64,000 nucleotides of DNA from Mycolicibacterium litorale (GCF_010731695.1 NZ_AP022586.1:3410001-3474000), one strand, 5' to 3'. Counted from the stretch's first letter, positions 45,107 to 53,292 are shown. Program-made: numbers and translations. Notes: generated by a model from the sequence alone, not told the origin.

Positions 45107-47136
45107 GGCACCGCCACCTCCCACGCACGACTGATCTGGAGGTCTGCGGGTCCCCCTGTGCGGACCAGGGATTCAGCGATTCCGGGGTTCCGCGTCATCG
45201 CCGCGATCGCGGTCGTGTCCTGGCCCAGGCGCGCGGCCAAGATGTCCGTCGCGGCGTTCAGCCCTTCGACGTGGGTGACGACGCCGATGGCGGGGTCGCG
45301 CAACGCGATCAGGGTCTCGGGCGGTGATGTGAACGCCGCGGCCGCCGCGCTGGTGGGCAACGTCACCACGGCGAGGGCCTGCCACGCGTTGGCGGAGATG
45401 ATGCGGGTTTCCGGGTCGAGGGTGATCTGGTCGGCGTCACCTACGACAGGGCTGCAGTCAACCGTGAAACCTCCGGTCAATTCGGCGTAGCCGGCCGAAG
45501 CCAGCCTGGCGTTGTCATCCATATCGAGGTACTGCGCCGGTGGGAATTGAGCGGTACACGGAGCGATCCGGCCGACCTGAGCAACGATGGTCAGTCGCGT
45601 CGGCGCGGCCAGGGGCACGAAATCCATGCGTGTGAGCTCCACATCCAGCGGCACGGCGTTTTGGACGAACGTCAACTCAGCGAGCGGATGGACCGCCGAT
45701 TCCCGATCGCTTCCCGGGCGCAATCGGACCAGCGCCGGTACTGCGGCGTTGGCGGCCGACCAGTTCTCGGTGCGCATCAGCTCGTCTCGCAGAACAGTGA
45801 CGGGGTTCCGAGCCGGCGGTAGCGCCTGGGTCGATCGCTGCCCCCACGTGAGTTCCGGGATGTCGACGCTGACGCCGAACCCGAGAACCTCGACCCGGGC
45901 GTGGCCGCGGATTCGCCAGGGCGACGTTCCGCTCAGATGCCCGCGCAATGTGACCGACGCGACGTCGAAGTCGGCGCACTCGACGCTGACACAGGCTGCG
46001 AAATCGGCCTGAAACCCGAATGGTTGCAACATGATGAGCGCGTCGAAGCTGAAGTTCCCGTGGATGCCGAACCCGTCGATTCCCGCAGTGAGTTCGGCAC
46101 GCGCACCGAACTGCAGCGAGCTGGTGGTGATCGCCAGGTAGGCCTCGAGGCGGGCGCGTAACAACGGTCCTGGTGAGATCTCGGTCCCGAGGCGACGCAT
46201 GCCCGCCATCCCGTCGGGCGGGGCGAACGCAGGATGGAAGCCGCCCGCGGACATCACGAACAGGCCGCTTGGGCCGCCGGCGATGCGCAACGCCATGTCT
46301 CCCTGCACCGGCATTCCGGCGATGTGTGAGTCCATCAGCGAGGCAGCGATGTTCAGGCCGTCGGAGGTGATGGTGCCGAGTACGGCGGCCTGCAGGTGTA
46401 TCAACGCCGCCCCGTCGAAGGGCAGGGTCATCGCGACCTTACCCACGATCACCACACCGTCGGTGGTGATGAGTACGCCTATGGCCGCGGCCACCAATGT
46501 GGGTGTGCCGAAACCGAGTTTGAGCATCGGGCCGACGACCATCGACCCGGTTTCCTCCGGAAAGAACCCACTCAGGGCGGGCAGTAGCCGGTCAGCTTCG
46601 GCGGCGGCGTCGCGGGGGAACATCAAGGCTCCGAGGGCGCCGGAGCCGAGCCCTTCTCGTAATGCCTCGATGTCGGGACGGCGGTTGATGCCGATGATGC
46701 CGCCGACGCCAAGTAGCGTGAATCCGAAGGACAACTGGATCGGCACGGCGAATTCGGCGGCCAGCAACACGAGCAGAGAGAAGTCGTCGCTCGACAGGAT
46801 CGCGAAGCCGTTGACGCTGACCGGCCCCAGGTCGGCGGTCAAGGCGCCGCGGTACTCGTCGCCGACCACGGCCAGATACCCGCCGCCCTCGACGCCGGGG
46901 ATGTTGAGCTCGACACCGGCACCGCTGACCGTGGGTTCGTCGAGCTCCGCGGCGAATCCGAACCGGCCTTCGGCGTCGGCCAGGGAGAGGCGGAGTGCGG
47001 CGCGGACTCCGGTGACGCGCACCTTCAGCCCAGGGAGGTCGGCACCAAGGTCGGCGGTGATGGCCACCTCGAGCGCGCTGTCGCGTCCGTCGGGTCGGCC
47101 GGCGAGATCCATCGACACGTCGACGTTGTCACCCAT
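45103..47136 (-). CDS. DUF6603-like beta-rich protein (protein B)
   Basis: This 677-residue protein is dominated by short alternating hydrophobic strands separated by Gly and Asp turns, as in an elongated beta structure. The segments GFTLLGVGGIIGINRRPDI and SAGGFHPAFAPP (about residue 294) fit the DUF6603 family as I remember it. There is no signal peptide and no catalytic motif. The ATG at 47136 has AGGAG seven bases upstream; the longer form to 47259 reads into the previous gene. It lies 10 bp after the first gene and overlaps the third. The function of DUF6603 is unknown. Confidence 0.68.
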   Translation of the reverse strand: MGDNVDVSMDLAGRPDGRDSALEVAITADLGADLPGLKVRVTGVRAALRLSLADAEGRFGFAAELDEPTVSGAGVELNIPGVEGGGYLAVVGDEYRGALTADLGPVSVNGFAILSSDDFSLLVLLAAEFAVPIQLSFGFTLLGVGGIIGINRRPDIEALREGLGSGALGALMFPRDAAAEADRLLPALSGFFPEETGSMVVGPMLKLGFGTPTLVAAAIGVLITTDGVVIVGKVAMTLPFDGAALIHLQAAVLGTITSDGLNIAASLMDSHIAGMPVQGDMALRIAGGPSGLFVMSAGGFHPAFAPPDGMAGMRRLGTEISPGPLLRARLEAYLAITTSSLQFGARAELTAGIDGFGIHGNFSFDALIMLQPFGFQADFAACVSVECADFDVASVTLRGHLSGTSPWRIRGHARVEVLGFGVSVDIPELTWGQRSTQALPPARNPVTVLRDELMRTENWSAANAAVPALVRLRPGSDRESAVHPLAELTFVQNAVPLDVELTRMDFVPLAAPTRLTIVAQVGRIAPCTAQFPPAQYLDMDDNARLASAGYAELTGGFTVDCSPVVGDADQITLDPETRIISANAWQALAVVTLPTSAAAAAFTSPPETLIALRDPAIGVVTHVEGLNAATDILAARLGQDTTAIAAMTRNPGIAESLVRTGGPADLQISRAWEVAVP

Positions 47137-47146
47137 CTCAGCTCTC

Positions 47147-48016
47147 CTAGGCCAGTGATCGTTGCTCGAAGGCGAACTGCGGTGTTTCCCCTTGCGCCAG
47201 TGAGATTCTCGGAGATACGCCCTGATGGATGTCGGCGACCGACAGGAGCGGCGAGTCACCGATCAGCTCCGCCGGTTTGAGGTGCGCTTCGATGCCCTCC
47301 TGCATGTTCCGGGCGGGGACGATCTGCAGGCTGAACGTGTACAGCGGCGAGCTGGAGGCGAAGGTAGCTGACAACCGGATCGCGCCCGCGGCGAACCCGG
47401 CGATCGGGGAAGAGGGCAGATCGGGCAGGGCCCAGGTGATCTCCGCGGTCAGCGCCAGCTCGCCCTCCGGCAATTGCGCACCCGATCCGAAGGCCCACTC
47501 CCAGTTCATTTCGTGAGGACCGGGTGCCTTCATGACGACCCTCAAGGGTGCGGCTTCGTCAGCGGGCAGACTGAATTCGGTGAATGCGGGTTCGACGTGT
47601 ACCTGCACTCCGCGCTTGGTGGTTGCGCCCTGCTCATCGTTCCTGTCAGTGATACCGAGACCCACGACCATCTCCGCCGCGCCGCCGGGGTCGCGCGCAT
47701 AACCCAGCGTCAGCATCCGCGACCAGCCGGGAGGATGCGTGGCGCCGACGCTGAGGTGGTCGGGATCAAGTTTGTGAATCTCCAGCAGGATGGCGGCCAG
47801 CAGGCTCCACCAGTCGGGAGGGTCAACGCTGTCGTGGAGGGCACTCAGGACATCCGCGGGCAGTTCCTTGGCGTTGCGCAGGCTGTCACCGAGTTCATCG
47901 GCGAGCCGGTCGAACGCCTGGCCGAGTCCATTCGGCGCATCGGCTGCCGCCTCGGCGGCGGATCGAATCAGCTCCCCGAGGACCGGAATGACATTGTCGG
48001 GCGTGGCCGTCGGCAT
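47147..48016 (-). CDS. Uncharacterised protein A, first gene of the five-gene operon
   Basis: This 289-residue protein has an alpha-helical N-terminal 70 residues. These lead to a W-rich hinge (PPDWWSLLAAILLEIHKLDPDH, residues about 66-87 in two parts), then a beta-rich C-terminal region. No known domain is recognised. The similar beta pattern to the adjacent DUF6603 protein, with matching operon position, suggests it works with it. The ATG at 48016 has AGGAG six bases upstream. The gene is divergent from the Ig-like membrane protein gene across 174 bp that carry two copies of a 12-bp dyad. Confidence 0.65.
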   Translation of the reverse strand: MPTATPDNVIPVLGELIRSAAEAAADAPNGLGQAFDRLADELGDSLRNAKELPADVLSALHDSVDPPDWWSLLAAILLEIHKLDPDHLSVGATHPPGWSRMLTLGYARDPGGAAEMVVGLGITDRNDEQGATTKRGVQVHVEPAFTEFSLPADEAAPLRVVMKAPGPHEMNWEWAFGSGAQLPEGELALTAEITWALPDLPSSPIAGFAAGAIRLSATFASSSPLYTFSLQIVPARNMQEGIEAHLKPAELIGDSPLLSVADIHQGVSPRISLAQGETPQFAFEQRSLA

Positions 48017-48083
48017 GCATCGCTCCTGACGCAGGTAGAGACTGTCGCGACCATGAAATCCGACGTGGGCTGGGAATGCGCGA

Positions 48084-48095
48084 GTAGTGAACTAC
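48084..48095. promoter_or_regulatory. 12-bp dyad GTAGTGAACTAC, copy 1
   Basis: GTAGT and ACTAC form a perfect inverted repeat around GA. It lies 68-79 bp upstream of the operon start at 48016. It is the best copy of a motif that recurs at 48135 (9/12) and 48650 (10/12). Confidence 0.45.
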
Positions 48096-48134
48096 CTGAC
48101 TTGCCGGTGCCTACGGGCATACAAGATAGAGGCC

Positions 48135-48146
48135 GTTGCGCACTAC
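48135..48146. promoter_or_regulatory. 12-bp dyad-like motif, copy 2
   Basis: GTTGCGCACTAC matches copy 1 at 9 of 12 positions and shares the following CTG. It sits about 45-56 bp upstream of the start codon at 48191. Confidence 0.35.
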
Positions 48147-48179
48147 CTGTTTTCGGCCGGGATGAGCCGATGTTGCCCC

Positions 48180-48185
48180 CATAAT
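48180..48185 (+). promoter_or_regulatory. -10 element CATAAT before the Ig-like gene
   Basis: CATAAT ends five bases before the ATG at 48191, and no ribosome-binding site is present. The mRNA may therefore be leaderless or nearly so. Confidence 0.4.
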
Positions 48186-48190
48186 CGGGC

Positions 48191-48637
48191 ATGGCGGAAA
48201 GTAATACGCTCAAGAACGTCAGCATCGTCGTGGGAATTGTCGCGACGCTTGTCACCACCATCATCGCCGTGTTCCAGTTCTTGGATCGCGACGGCTCCGG
48301 CGGGGCGACGTCATCTTCCACGGACGATGTCACGTCGATGGTCGACGCGAACGCTGGTTGTGGGATCGCCGCGCCGGCGGAGATCACGCTGTCGTCCGGG
48401 CAGGCCTCCCGAGGCGAGCAGGTCACGGTGTACGGATCCTGTTTTCAGCCGGACGAGCGTGTGACGATCAGGGTGCACGCCACTGAGGTGGGTTCGGCGA
48501 CAGCGGATTCCGAGGGCGGATTCACCCAAACCATCACCATTCCCGACTCGGCGCCCCCGTCAGGCTTCCCGACCGACATCAGCGCGACCGGCCGCTCGTC
48601 GGTGAAGACCGGTACGGCACCGTTCGAAACCGGCTGA
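48191..48637 (+). CDS. Membrane-anchored Ig-like (TIG-type) domain protein
   Basis: This 148-residue protein has a short cytoplasmic start, one membrane helix (about residues 9-30), a Ser/Thr linker and one extracellular beta domain of about 90 residues. The block LSSGQASRGEQVTVYGSCF is the usual first strand pair of bacterial Ig/TIG domains, and two cysteines could form a disulfide. It is divergent from the large-protein operon and shares its control region. It could be a surface anchor or receptor for that system; this is inference. Translation probably starts on a leaderless mRNA. Confidence 0.6.
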   Translation: MAESNTLKNVSIVVGIVATLVTTIIAVFQFLDRDGSGGATSSSTDDVTSMVDANAGCGIAAPAEITLSSGQASRGEQVTVYGSCFQPDERVTIRVHATEVGSATADSEGGFTQTITIPDSAPPSGFPTDISATGRSSVKTGTAPFETG

Positions 48638-48649
48638 TGCGCAAGTAGG

Positions 48650-48661
48650 GTAGTGCTCTAC
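48650..48661. promoter_or_regulatory. 12-bp dyad GTAGTGCTCTAC, copy 3
   Basis: This matches the 48084 dyad at 10 of 12 positions and keeps both outer arms. It lies 83-94 bp upstream of the M15-like peptidase start. Confidence 0.4.
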
Positions 48662-48743
48662 GCATGTGGGGATTCCGTTGGCTTCCGTACGTTTCGAATC
48701 GCCGGCATTCGCCGACGCGAAGACAGAAACGATGGAGGAAACG

Positions 48744-49475
48744 ATGAGTTATCCGGCTCGCGCGATGAGCAAGACCGAGGCATTCGCCGAACTGCAGGCG
48801 CTTGTCGATGAGGGCACACTGTTGTTCGAGGGGCAATCCGACGAGCACCACGTGAACCTCGACGGGCTCAACCCCTACACCGGTGAGAAGCAGGCCGGAA
48901 ATGTCGCCGGCGTCGTCATCCGCTACGGCGAATCAGCCGCTGCACCCGACTACCTCGATCCGCGCAATGCACTGGCGTTGGTGCGGCTCTGCCAGTACCT
49001 GTCCAGTGAGTTCGGCGTGACCGACCTGTTTCATCTGGGCATCAGCGGGGACGCGTCGGGTGGCCGTACCGACTGCCACGGTCAGGGACGGGCGGTCGAC
49101 TTCGCCGGGGCGGCACGCCGTGTCGGCGACGACACCGACTTTCACCTCACGGTGCTCAACGACTGGGGCAATGCATCAACCGCCTACACGCCCGACGGAA
49201 ACTGGCCCGACGGCACTGGGAGCGCAGTGACGTTCCGCCTCGACGGCGAAGGAACGTTCGCCGAGTCGTTCTTCCGCAGCGTGTACGACTTCATCGCCGG
49301 TCAGTGGCAGGACCGCTCCGCGGACCCCGACGGCGAGGATGCGGCCACGTCGATCGGTGAAGGGAGCTTCATCATGAGCCCCGACCATCCTGCGACCGCA
49401 CCCGGCACTCCGCATGGGCGTGAAGCGCACAAGGACCATCTGCACACGCAGATCGGGAAAACCGGCCACGAGTAA
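48744..49475 (+). CDS. M15/VanY-like zinc D-Ala-type peptidase, no signal peptide
   Basis: The predicted 243-residue protein carries the complete M15-type zinc motif. DCHGQGRAVD supplies His112 and Asp119 (H-x6-D), and HKDHLH near the end supplies the HxH pair His232 and His234. M15 enzymes cleave peptidoglycan cross-links or D-Ala termini; phage endolysins also use the fold. A segment of about 100 residues between the motifs is longer than usual. No signal peptide is seen. The ATG at 48744 has GGAGG five bases upstream. A copy of the dyad motif precedes it, so it is likely part of the neighbouring system. Confidence 0.6.
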   Translation: MSYPARAMSKTEAFAELQALVDEGTLLFEGQSDEHHVNLDGLNPYTGEKQAGNVAGVVIRYGESAAAPDYLDPRNALALVRLCQYLSSEFGVTDLFHLGISGDASGGRTDCHGQGRAVDFAGAARRVGDDTDFHLTVLNDWGNASTAYTPDGNWPDGTGSAVTFRLDGEGTFAESFFRSVYDFIAGQWQDRSADPDGEDAATSIGEGSFIMSPDHPATAPGTPHGREAHKDHLHTQIGKTGHE

Positions 49476-49542
49476 CGCTTGTCGCAAGAGGCTGCGTTGT
49501 TGCGCTGCATCTCGACTCGCGCACGACTCTTGACGCGCGACG

Positions 49543-49548
49543 TAGGGT
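49543..49548 (+). promoter_or_regulatory. -10 element TAGGGT of a probable leaderless transcript
   Basis: TAGGGT is followed by seven bases and then the ATG at 49556. This supports 49556 over the in-frame GTG at 49547 that overlaps the hexamer. Confidence 0.5.
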
Positions 49549-49555
49549 GCGATTC

Positions 49556-50575
49556 ATGCACGTCGACGTGATGACCACCCCGCAGCCTCTGCAGGCGATC
49601 GGCGGCCTGGCACGCCGCTGCCGGGATGCGGGATTCGACGGCCTGCTGTTCACCGAGACCGGGAGAACCGCCTACCTGAACGCCGCGGTCGCTGCCCAGG
49701 CGGCGCCGGGCCTGGAGTTGTCGACCGGCGTGGCGGTGGCGTTTCCGCGCAGCCCCTTCGTGACCGCGGCGACGGCGTGGGAGTTGCAGGAGGCGACGAA
49801 CGGCAAGTTCCGCCTCGGGCTCGGCACTCAGGTCCGCACGCATGTGGTGCGGCGCTACGGCATGGACTTCGAGCATCCGGGCCCGCGCCTGCGGGACTAC
49901 GTCCTGGCGGTGAAGGCGTGCTTCCGGGCGTTCCGGACCGGCAAGCTCGACCATCGCGGGGACTTCTACAGTCTCGACTTCATCACGCCCCAGTGGAGCG
50001 CCGGCCCGATCGACGCACCGGATCCCCACGTCGACATCGCCGCGGTCAATCCGTGGATGCTGCGGATGGCCGGTGAGGTGGCTGACGGCATCCACGTGCA
50101 CCCCCTGGGCGAACCGGGATACATCGCGCGGCATGTGTTGCCGAATCGCGCTGAGGGAGCGGCGAAGTCGGGCCGCTCGCCGGAGGACGTCGCGGTGATC
50201 GTGCCGGTGATGACGATCGTCGGAGACACCGACGAAGAGCGGCAGCGTGAGCGCGACCTGGTGCGGGCGAGCATGAGCTTCTACGGCAGCACGCCGAACT
50301 ACGCGTTCATCTGGGACGAGGCCGGCTTCGAGGGGACGACGGCCCGGATCCGGGAGAAACAGAAGGCCGGTGACTTCGCGGGGATGGCCGCCCAGATCAC
50401 CGACGAGCACCTCGCCACGTTCGCGACCGAGACCACCTGGGACGGCCTGGCCGACGCGCTCACCGAGAAGTACGGCCAGACAGCCACCCGGATCGTGCTC
50501 TACAACGCGATCGCCGACCCTGAGCGGTTCGAACGTTACGGTGCTGTGGCCCAACGTCTCTCGGCCGGGCACTGA
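49556..50575 (+). CDS. LLM-class F420-dependent oxidoreductase
   Basis: This luciferase-like protein of about 339 residues has the opening MHVDVMTTPQPLQ, a GKFRLGLGTQVRTHVVRRYGM cofactor loop (positions about 83-103) and PHVDIAAVNPWMLRMAGEVADG. It fits mycobacterial F420-dependent enzymes of unknown substrate. The start at 49556 is chosen from its spacing to a TAGGGT hexamer. It ends facing the WS/DGAT gene with a hairpin in between. It lies at the right edge of the large-protein cluster and looks like ordinary chromosomal DNA in composition. Confidence 0.82.
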   Translation: MHVDVMTTPQPLQAIGGLARRCRDAGFDGLLFTETGRTAYLNAAVAAQAAPGLELSTGVAVAFPRSPFVTAATAWELQEATNGKFRLGLGTQVRTHVVRRYGMDFEHPGPRLRDYVLAVKACFRAFRTGKLDHRGDFYSLDFITPQWSAGPIDAPDPHVDIAAVNPWMLRMAGEVADGIHVHPLGEPGYIARHVLPNRAEGAAKSGRSPEDVAVIVPVMTIVGDTDEERQRERDLVRASMSFYGSTPNYAFIWDEAGFEGTTARIREKQKAGDFAGMAAQITDEHLATFATETTWDGLADALTEKYGQTATRIVLYNAIADPERFERYGAVAQRLSAGH

Positions 50576-50591
50576 TCACCCGTCGCTCGCA

Positions 50592-50610
50592 TTGACTCTG
50601 CGCACACGGC
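50592..50610 (+). repeat. 19-nt direct repeat, right copy
   Basis: This matches 34327-34345 at 17 of 19 positions in the same orientation. Its first 12 bases are also the left arm of the hairpin here, which the left copy lacks. Confidence 0.5.
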
Positions 50611-50650
50611 GGTGAAGCACGCGAGGCGAAGGCCCTCAGCGCGGAGTCAA
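50592..50650. terminator. Hairpin between convergent genes
   Basis: TTGACTCTGCGC (50592-50603) pairs with GCGCGGAGTCAA (50639-50650) with one G-T type mismatch, around a 35-nt loop. It lies between two stop codons of convergent genes, so it can stop both transcripts. There is no T-tract, as is usual in mycobacteria. Confidence 0.55.
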
Positions 50651-52032
50651 CTGCGGTCGAGCAGCGCTTTCAGCTCCGGCTCGAAGCGGTTGGCCACGTC
50701 CCAGAGGTCGTCGACCAACTGCGGGCACGAGATGATGCCCACGTTCATCTTTCCGCCCTGCGACATCACGGTGATGTTCAGACCCGAACCGTGAAAGATC
50801 GGGCCGAGCGGATACAGCGCGGTGACCTCGGCGCCACAGGTGTACAACGTGCCCGGTGGGCCGGCGACGTTGGAGATCACCGCGTTGTGGATCGCCGTGT
50901 GGGTCAGCGGTGTGCGCGACATCAGCTTCAGCAGCCAGCCGAACGCTCCACGGGAGATGATCTCGGCCAGGTCCACCAGCAGCGTCGGCCCGAGCGATGA
51001 ACTGTGTTCCTTGGCATGCGAATTCGACTCGGCGATGGCCAGCAGCCGTTCCAGCGGATCGTCGACGTCGGTGTGCAGGTTGCAGAACATGCCCGAGAGT
51101 TGGTTGCGGCCGGGACGATCGGACTTGTCGCGCACCGAGGCCGGCACCACCGCGATCAGCGGACTGTCCGGCAGCTCGGCACGATCGGCCAGGAATCCGC
51201 GCAGCGCCCCCGCGCACAGGGCCATCACCACGTCGTTGACCTTGACGTCGAACCGGTTCTTCACCTGTTTCACGTCGTCCAGGTCGAGCTGCGCCAGCGC
51301 GATGTTGCGCTCCGACGTGAGCTCGGCGTTGAAGCGCGTGGTCGGTGCGGCGAACGGTGCTGCCATGGCCGTCCCGCTGACCGCACGGTTGACGGTCTTG
51401 ACGATCGTCGACGTCGCCTCGGGGATCACCCGGGTCAACTGCCACGGTCGGGTCAGGAACCGCAGCAGACCGTCGGCGGCGATCGCCCAGGGCGCGGCGT
51501 CGCCGGGGCCTTCGACGGGATCGGGAGGCGGGGCGTCGGGCTCGGGGTCACACAGCTGGTTGAGCAGGTTGGCCGCCGATACGCCGTCCACCGCGGCGTG
51601 GTGCAGCTTCAGCATCAACGCGAGCGGTCCGCCGTCCTGTGGGCCGGTGTCGGCCAGACCCTCGATCACCCACATCTCCCACAGCGGCTTGCTGCGGTCG
51701 AGGGGAACCGCCGCGATGTGCGCACAGACGTCGGCAAGCTCGCGGCGTCCGCCGGGCGACGGGACGCTGATCCGCTTGAGGTGACGGGACAGGTCGAACG
51801 CCCGGTCCTCCACCCAAACCGGATGGTCCAGGTTGAGCTGGCTGTCGGCGAGCTTCGCGCGCAACTCCGGCAGCGCGCTCATGCGCGCCGCCAGTTCGCT
51901 GCTGAAGCGCTCGAAGGTGTAGCCGCCCGGGACCGTCGACGTGTCCAACTCGACGATCGAGCACACGTGAAGCGGCACCGCGGACGACTCGCTGTACAAC
52001 AGGCCCGCGTCCAGCCCGCTCAACCGCTCCAT
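50647..52032 (-). CDS. WS/DGAT family O-acyltransferase (triacylglycerol/wax ester synthase)
   Basis: This 461-residue enzyme has the catalytic HHxxxDG motif as HHAAVDG at residues 144-150, the preceding PLDRSKPLWE block, and the C-terminal NVAGPPGTLY and LNITVMSQGGKMNVG motifs. The family joins fatty acyl-CoA to diacylglycerol or alcohols for storage lipid, and mycobacteria carry many copies. It begins with the classic MERLSGLDAGLLYSES. The gene stands 68 bp after the heme oxygenase gene on the same strand. Confidence 0.95.
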   Translation of the reverse strand: MERLSGLDAGLLYSESSAVPLHVCSIVELDTSTVPGGYTFERFSSELAARMSALPELRAKLADSQLNLDHPVWVEDRAFDLSRHLKRISVPSPGGRRELADVCAHIAAVPLDRSKPLWEMWVIEGLADTGPQDGGPLALMLKLHHAAVDGVSAANLLNQLCDPEPDAPPPDPVEGPGDAAPWAIAADGLLRFLTRPWQLTRVIPEATSTIVKTVNRAVSGTAMAAPFAAPTTRFNAELTSERNIALAQLDLDDVKQVKNRFDVKVNDVVMALCAGALRGFLADRAELPDSPLIAVVPASVRDKSDRPGRNQLSGMFCNLHTDVDDPLERLLAIAESNSHAKEHSSSLGPTLLVDLAEIISRGAFGWLLKLMSRTPLTHTAIHNAVISNVAGPPGTLYTCGAEVTALYPLGPIFHGSGLNITVMSQGGKMNVGIISCPQLVDDLWDVANRFEPELKALLDRS

Positions 52033-52100
52033 TCGCCTCCAATACCCCGGCTGACCGACCCGTCAAACCGCGGGGAGCTCGTTCCGAAAGCAAAACGACC

Positions 52101-52724
52101 TCAGCGTCGGTGAAGTGGCAAACTTTCCGCGAGCTCGTCGAACAACGCTTGATTGAGGGCGAACGCGACCTTGACCTCGTCGACCGTGCGGCCGATCTCT
52201 TCCCCGTTCAGTCCGAGTCCGTCGAGGCGGGCGCGGTAGGCGTCCTTGTACGGCTTGACCCGCACCGGGAAGTCGTAGAACGCCAGACCCGCTCCCCTCA
52301 ACCCGAACTCGCGGTCGAGGATCTTGCCCATCGCCTGCCCGCCCGACAGGTCACCGAGGTAGCGGGTGTAGTGGTGGGCGACGAGCGCCGGGCCCCATGT
52401 GATGCCTGTCAGGCGCTCGCGGTATGCCTGCGCCGCAGGCGAATCCACCTCACGAGCGATCCCGGGCGCCCAGTGATCGAGGTCCGCGTCGATCGCCGGG
52501 AGCCGCTCGAGCACCGGGTCGTAGACGGCGGCCACCACCGGGTCGTCGCGGCGGGCGCGCACCGCGTCTTCGAGTGCGCCGTAGACGATGCGCAACCGCA
52601 GCAGGTAGTCGACATATCCCGACGCGGCGACCCGGCCGTTGAGCAGTTCGGTGAGGAACGGGGACTGCTCGGCCGCGTCGTGCTCGGCGGCGGAGCCCTC
52701 CTTCATCGCGACGGACAGTGACAC
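52101..52724 (-). CDS. Biliverdin-producing heme oxygenase (HmuO-type)
   Basis: The predicted 207-residue protein is an all-helical heme oxygenase. The proximal His15 is in EHDAAEQSPF, and the distal helix carries YLGDLSGGQ at 122-130. It splits heme to biliverdin, CO and iron. It is of the classical type, not the MhuD/IsdG type better known in M. tuberculosis. The GTG at 52724 has GGAGG five bases upstream. A TetR gene ends 22 bp before it on the same strand, so the two are probably one operon. Confidence 0.9.
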   Translation of the reverse strand: MSLSVAMKEGSAAEHDAAEQSPFLTELLNGRVAASGYVDYLLRLRIVYGALEDAVRARRDDPVVAAVYDPVLERLPAIDADLDHWAPGIAREVDSPAAQAYRERLTGITWGPALVAHHYTRYLGDLSGGQAMGKILDREFGLRGAGLAFYDFPVRVKPYKDAYRARLDGLGLNGEEIGRTVDEVKVAFALNQALFDELAESLPLHRR

Positions 52725-52746
52725 GCTCACCTCCAGGTCGTTGCGG

Positions 52747-53292
52747 TCAGGCCAGCACGGTGGGACGGAAGAGGTCGAACAGGCGTTGCTCCCAGCCGTC
52801 GGCGACCTCACCGGTGCGGGCCCGTTCGGCGATGTGGGCGCCGACCACCGCGTCGATGAGCGTCGCCGGATCGACGTCGGCGCGGATCGACCCGTCGGCC
52901 TTGCCGGCGTCGATCGTCGACTCCAGTTCCGCCCGCTGGTCGACGAGGATCTGACGGAAGACCGCGGCGAACTCCGGGTCGGCGTCGGTGAGCAGCGCCG
53001 CGAAACCGCCGTAGCCGATGCCGTCCTCCACCGTCTCGACGGCGTGTTCGATCAGCCACCGAAGCCGGTCGTCCCCGGTTGCCTGCGCCGCAAGCGGTTC
53101 CGGCGCGGTGAGTCGTGACAGCGCACCGGAGAGCATCTCGCGCCGGTCGCGGTGGCGCCGGTAGATCGTGGTCTTCGCGATGCCCGAACGAGCGGCCACC
53201 GCCTCGACCGTCACGGACCGAGGCCCGCCCGTCCGCAGTAACTCCAGGGTGGCGTCCGCGATGCCGATGTCGACGTTGCGCCGCTGAACCAT
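52747..53292 (-). CDS. TetR family transcriptional regulator
   Basis: This 181-residue regulator has the helix-turn-helix VEAVAARSGIAKTTIYRRHRDR and a short TetR_C ligand domain. The ATG at 53292 is preceded by GGGGAGG at five bases; the longer ORF from 53427 crosses the operator. It is cotranscribed with the heme oxygenase and divergent from a small membrane protein gene. A perfect 12-bp palindrome and a repeated CGTAGCG word lie in between, the likely operator. Confidence 0.88.
   Translation of the reverse strand: MVQRRNVDIGIADATLELLRTGGPRSVTVEAVAARSGIAKTTIYRRHRDRREMLSGALSRLTAPEPLAAQATGDDRLRWLIEHAVETVEDGIGYGGFAALLTDADPEFAAVFRQILVDQRAELESTIDAGKADGSIRADVDPATLIDAVVGAHIAERARTGEVADGWEQRLFDLFRPTVLA

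Noticed and set aside
48637..48665. Possible hairpin ATGCG...CGCAT between the Ig-like and M15 genes
   Set aside because: The arms pair over only five bases before mismatches, so it is weaker than the 12-bp dyad it contains.
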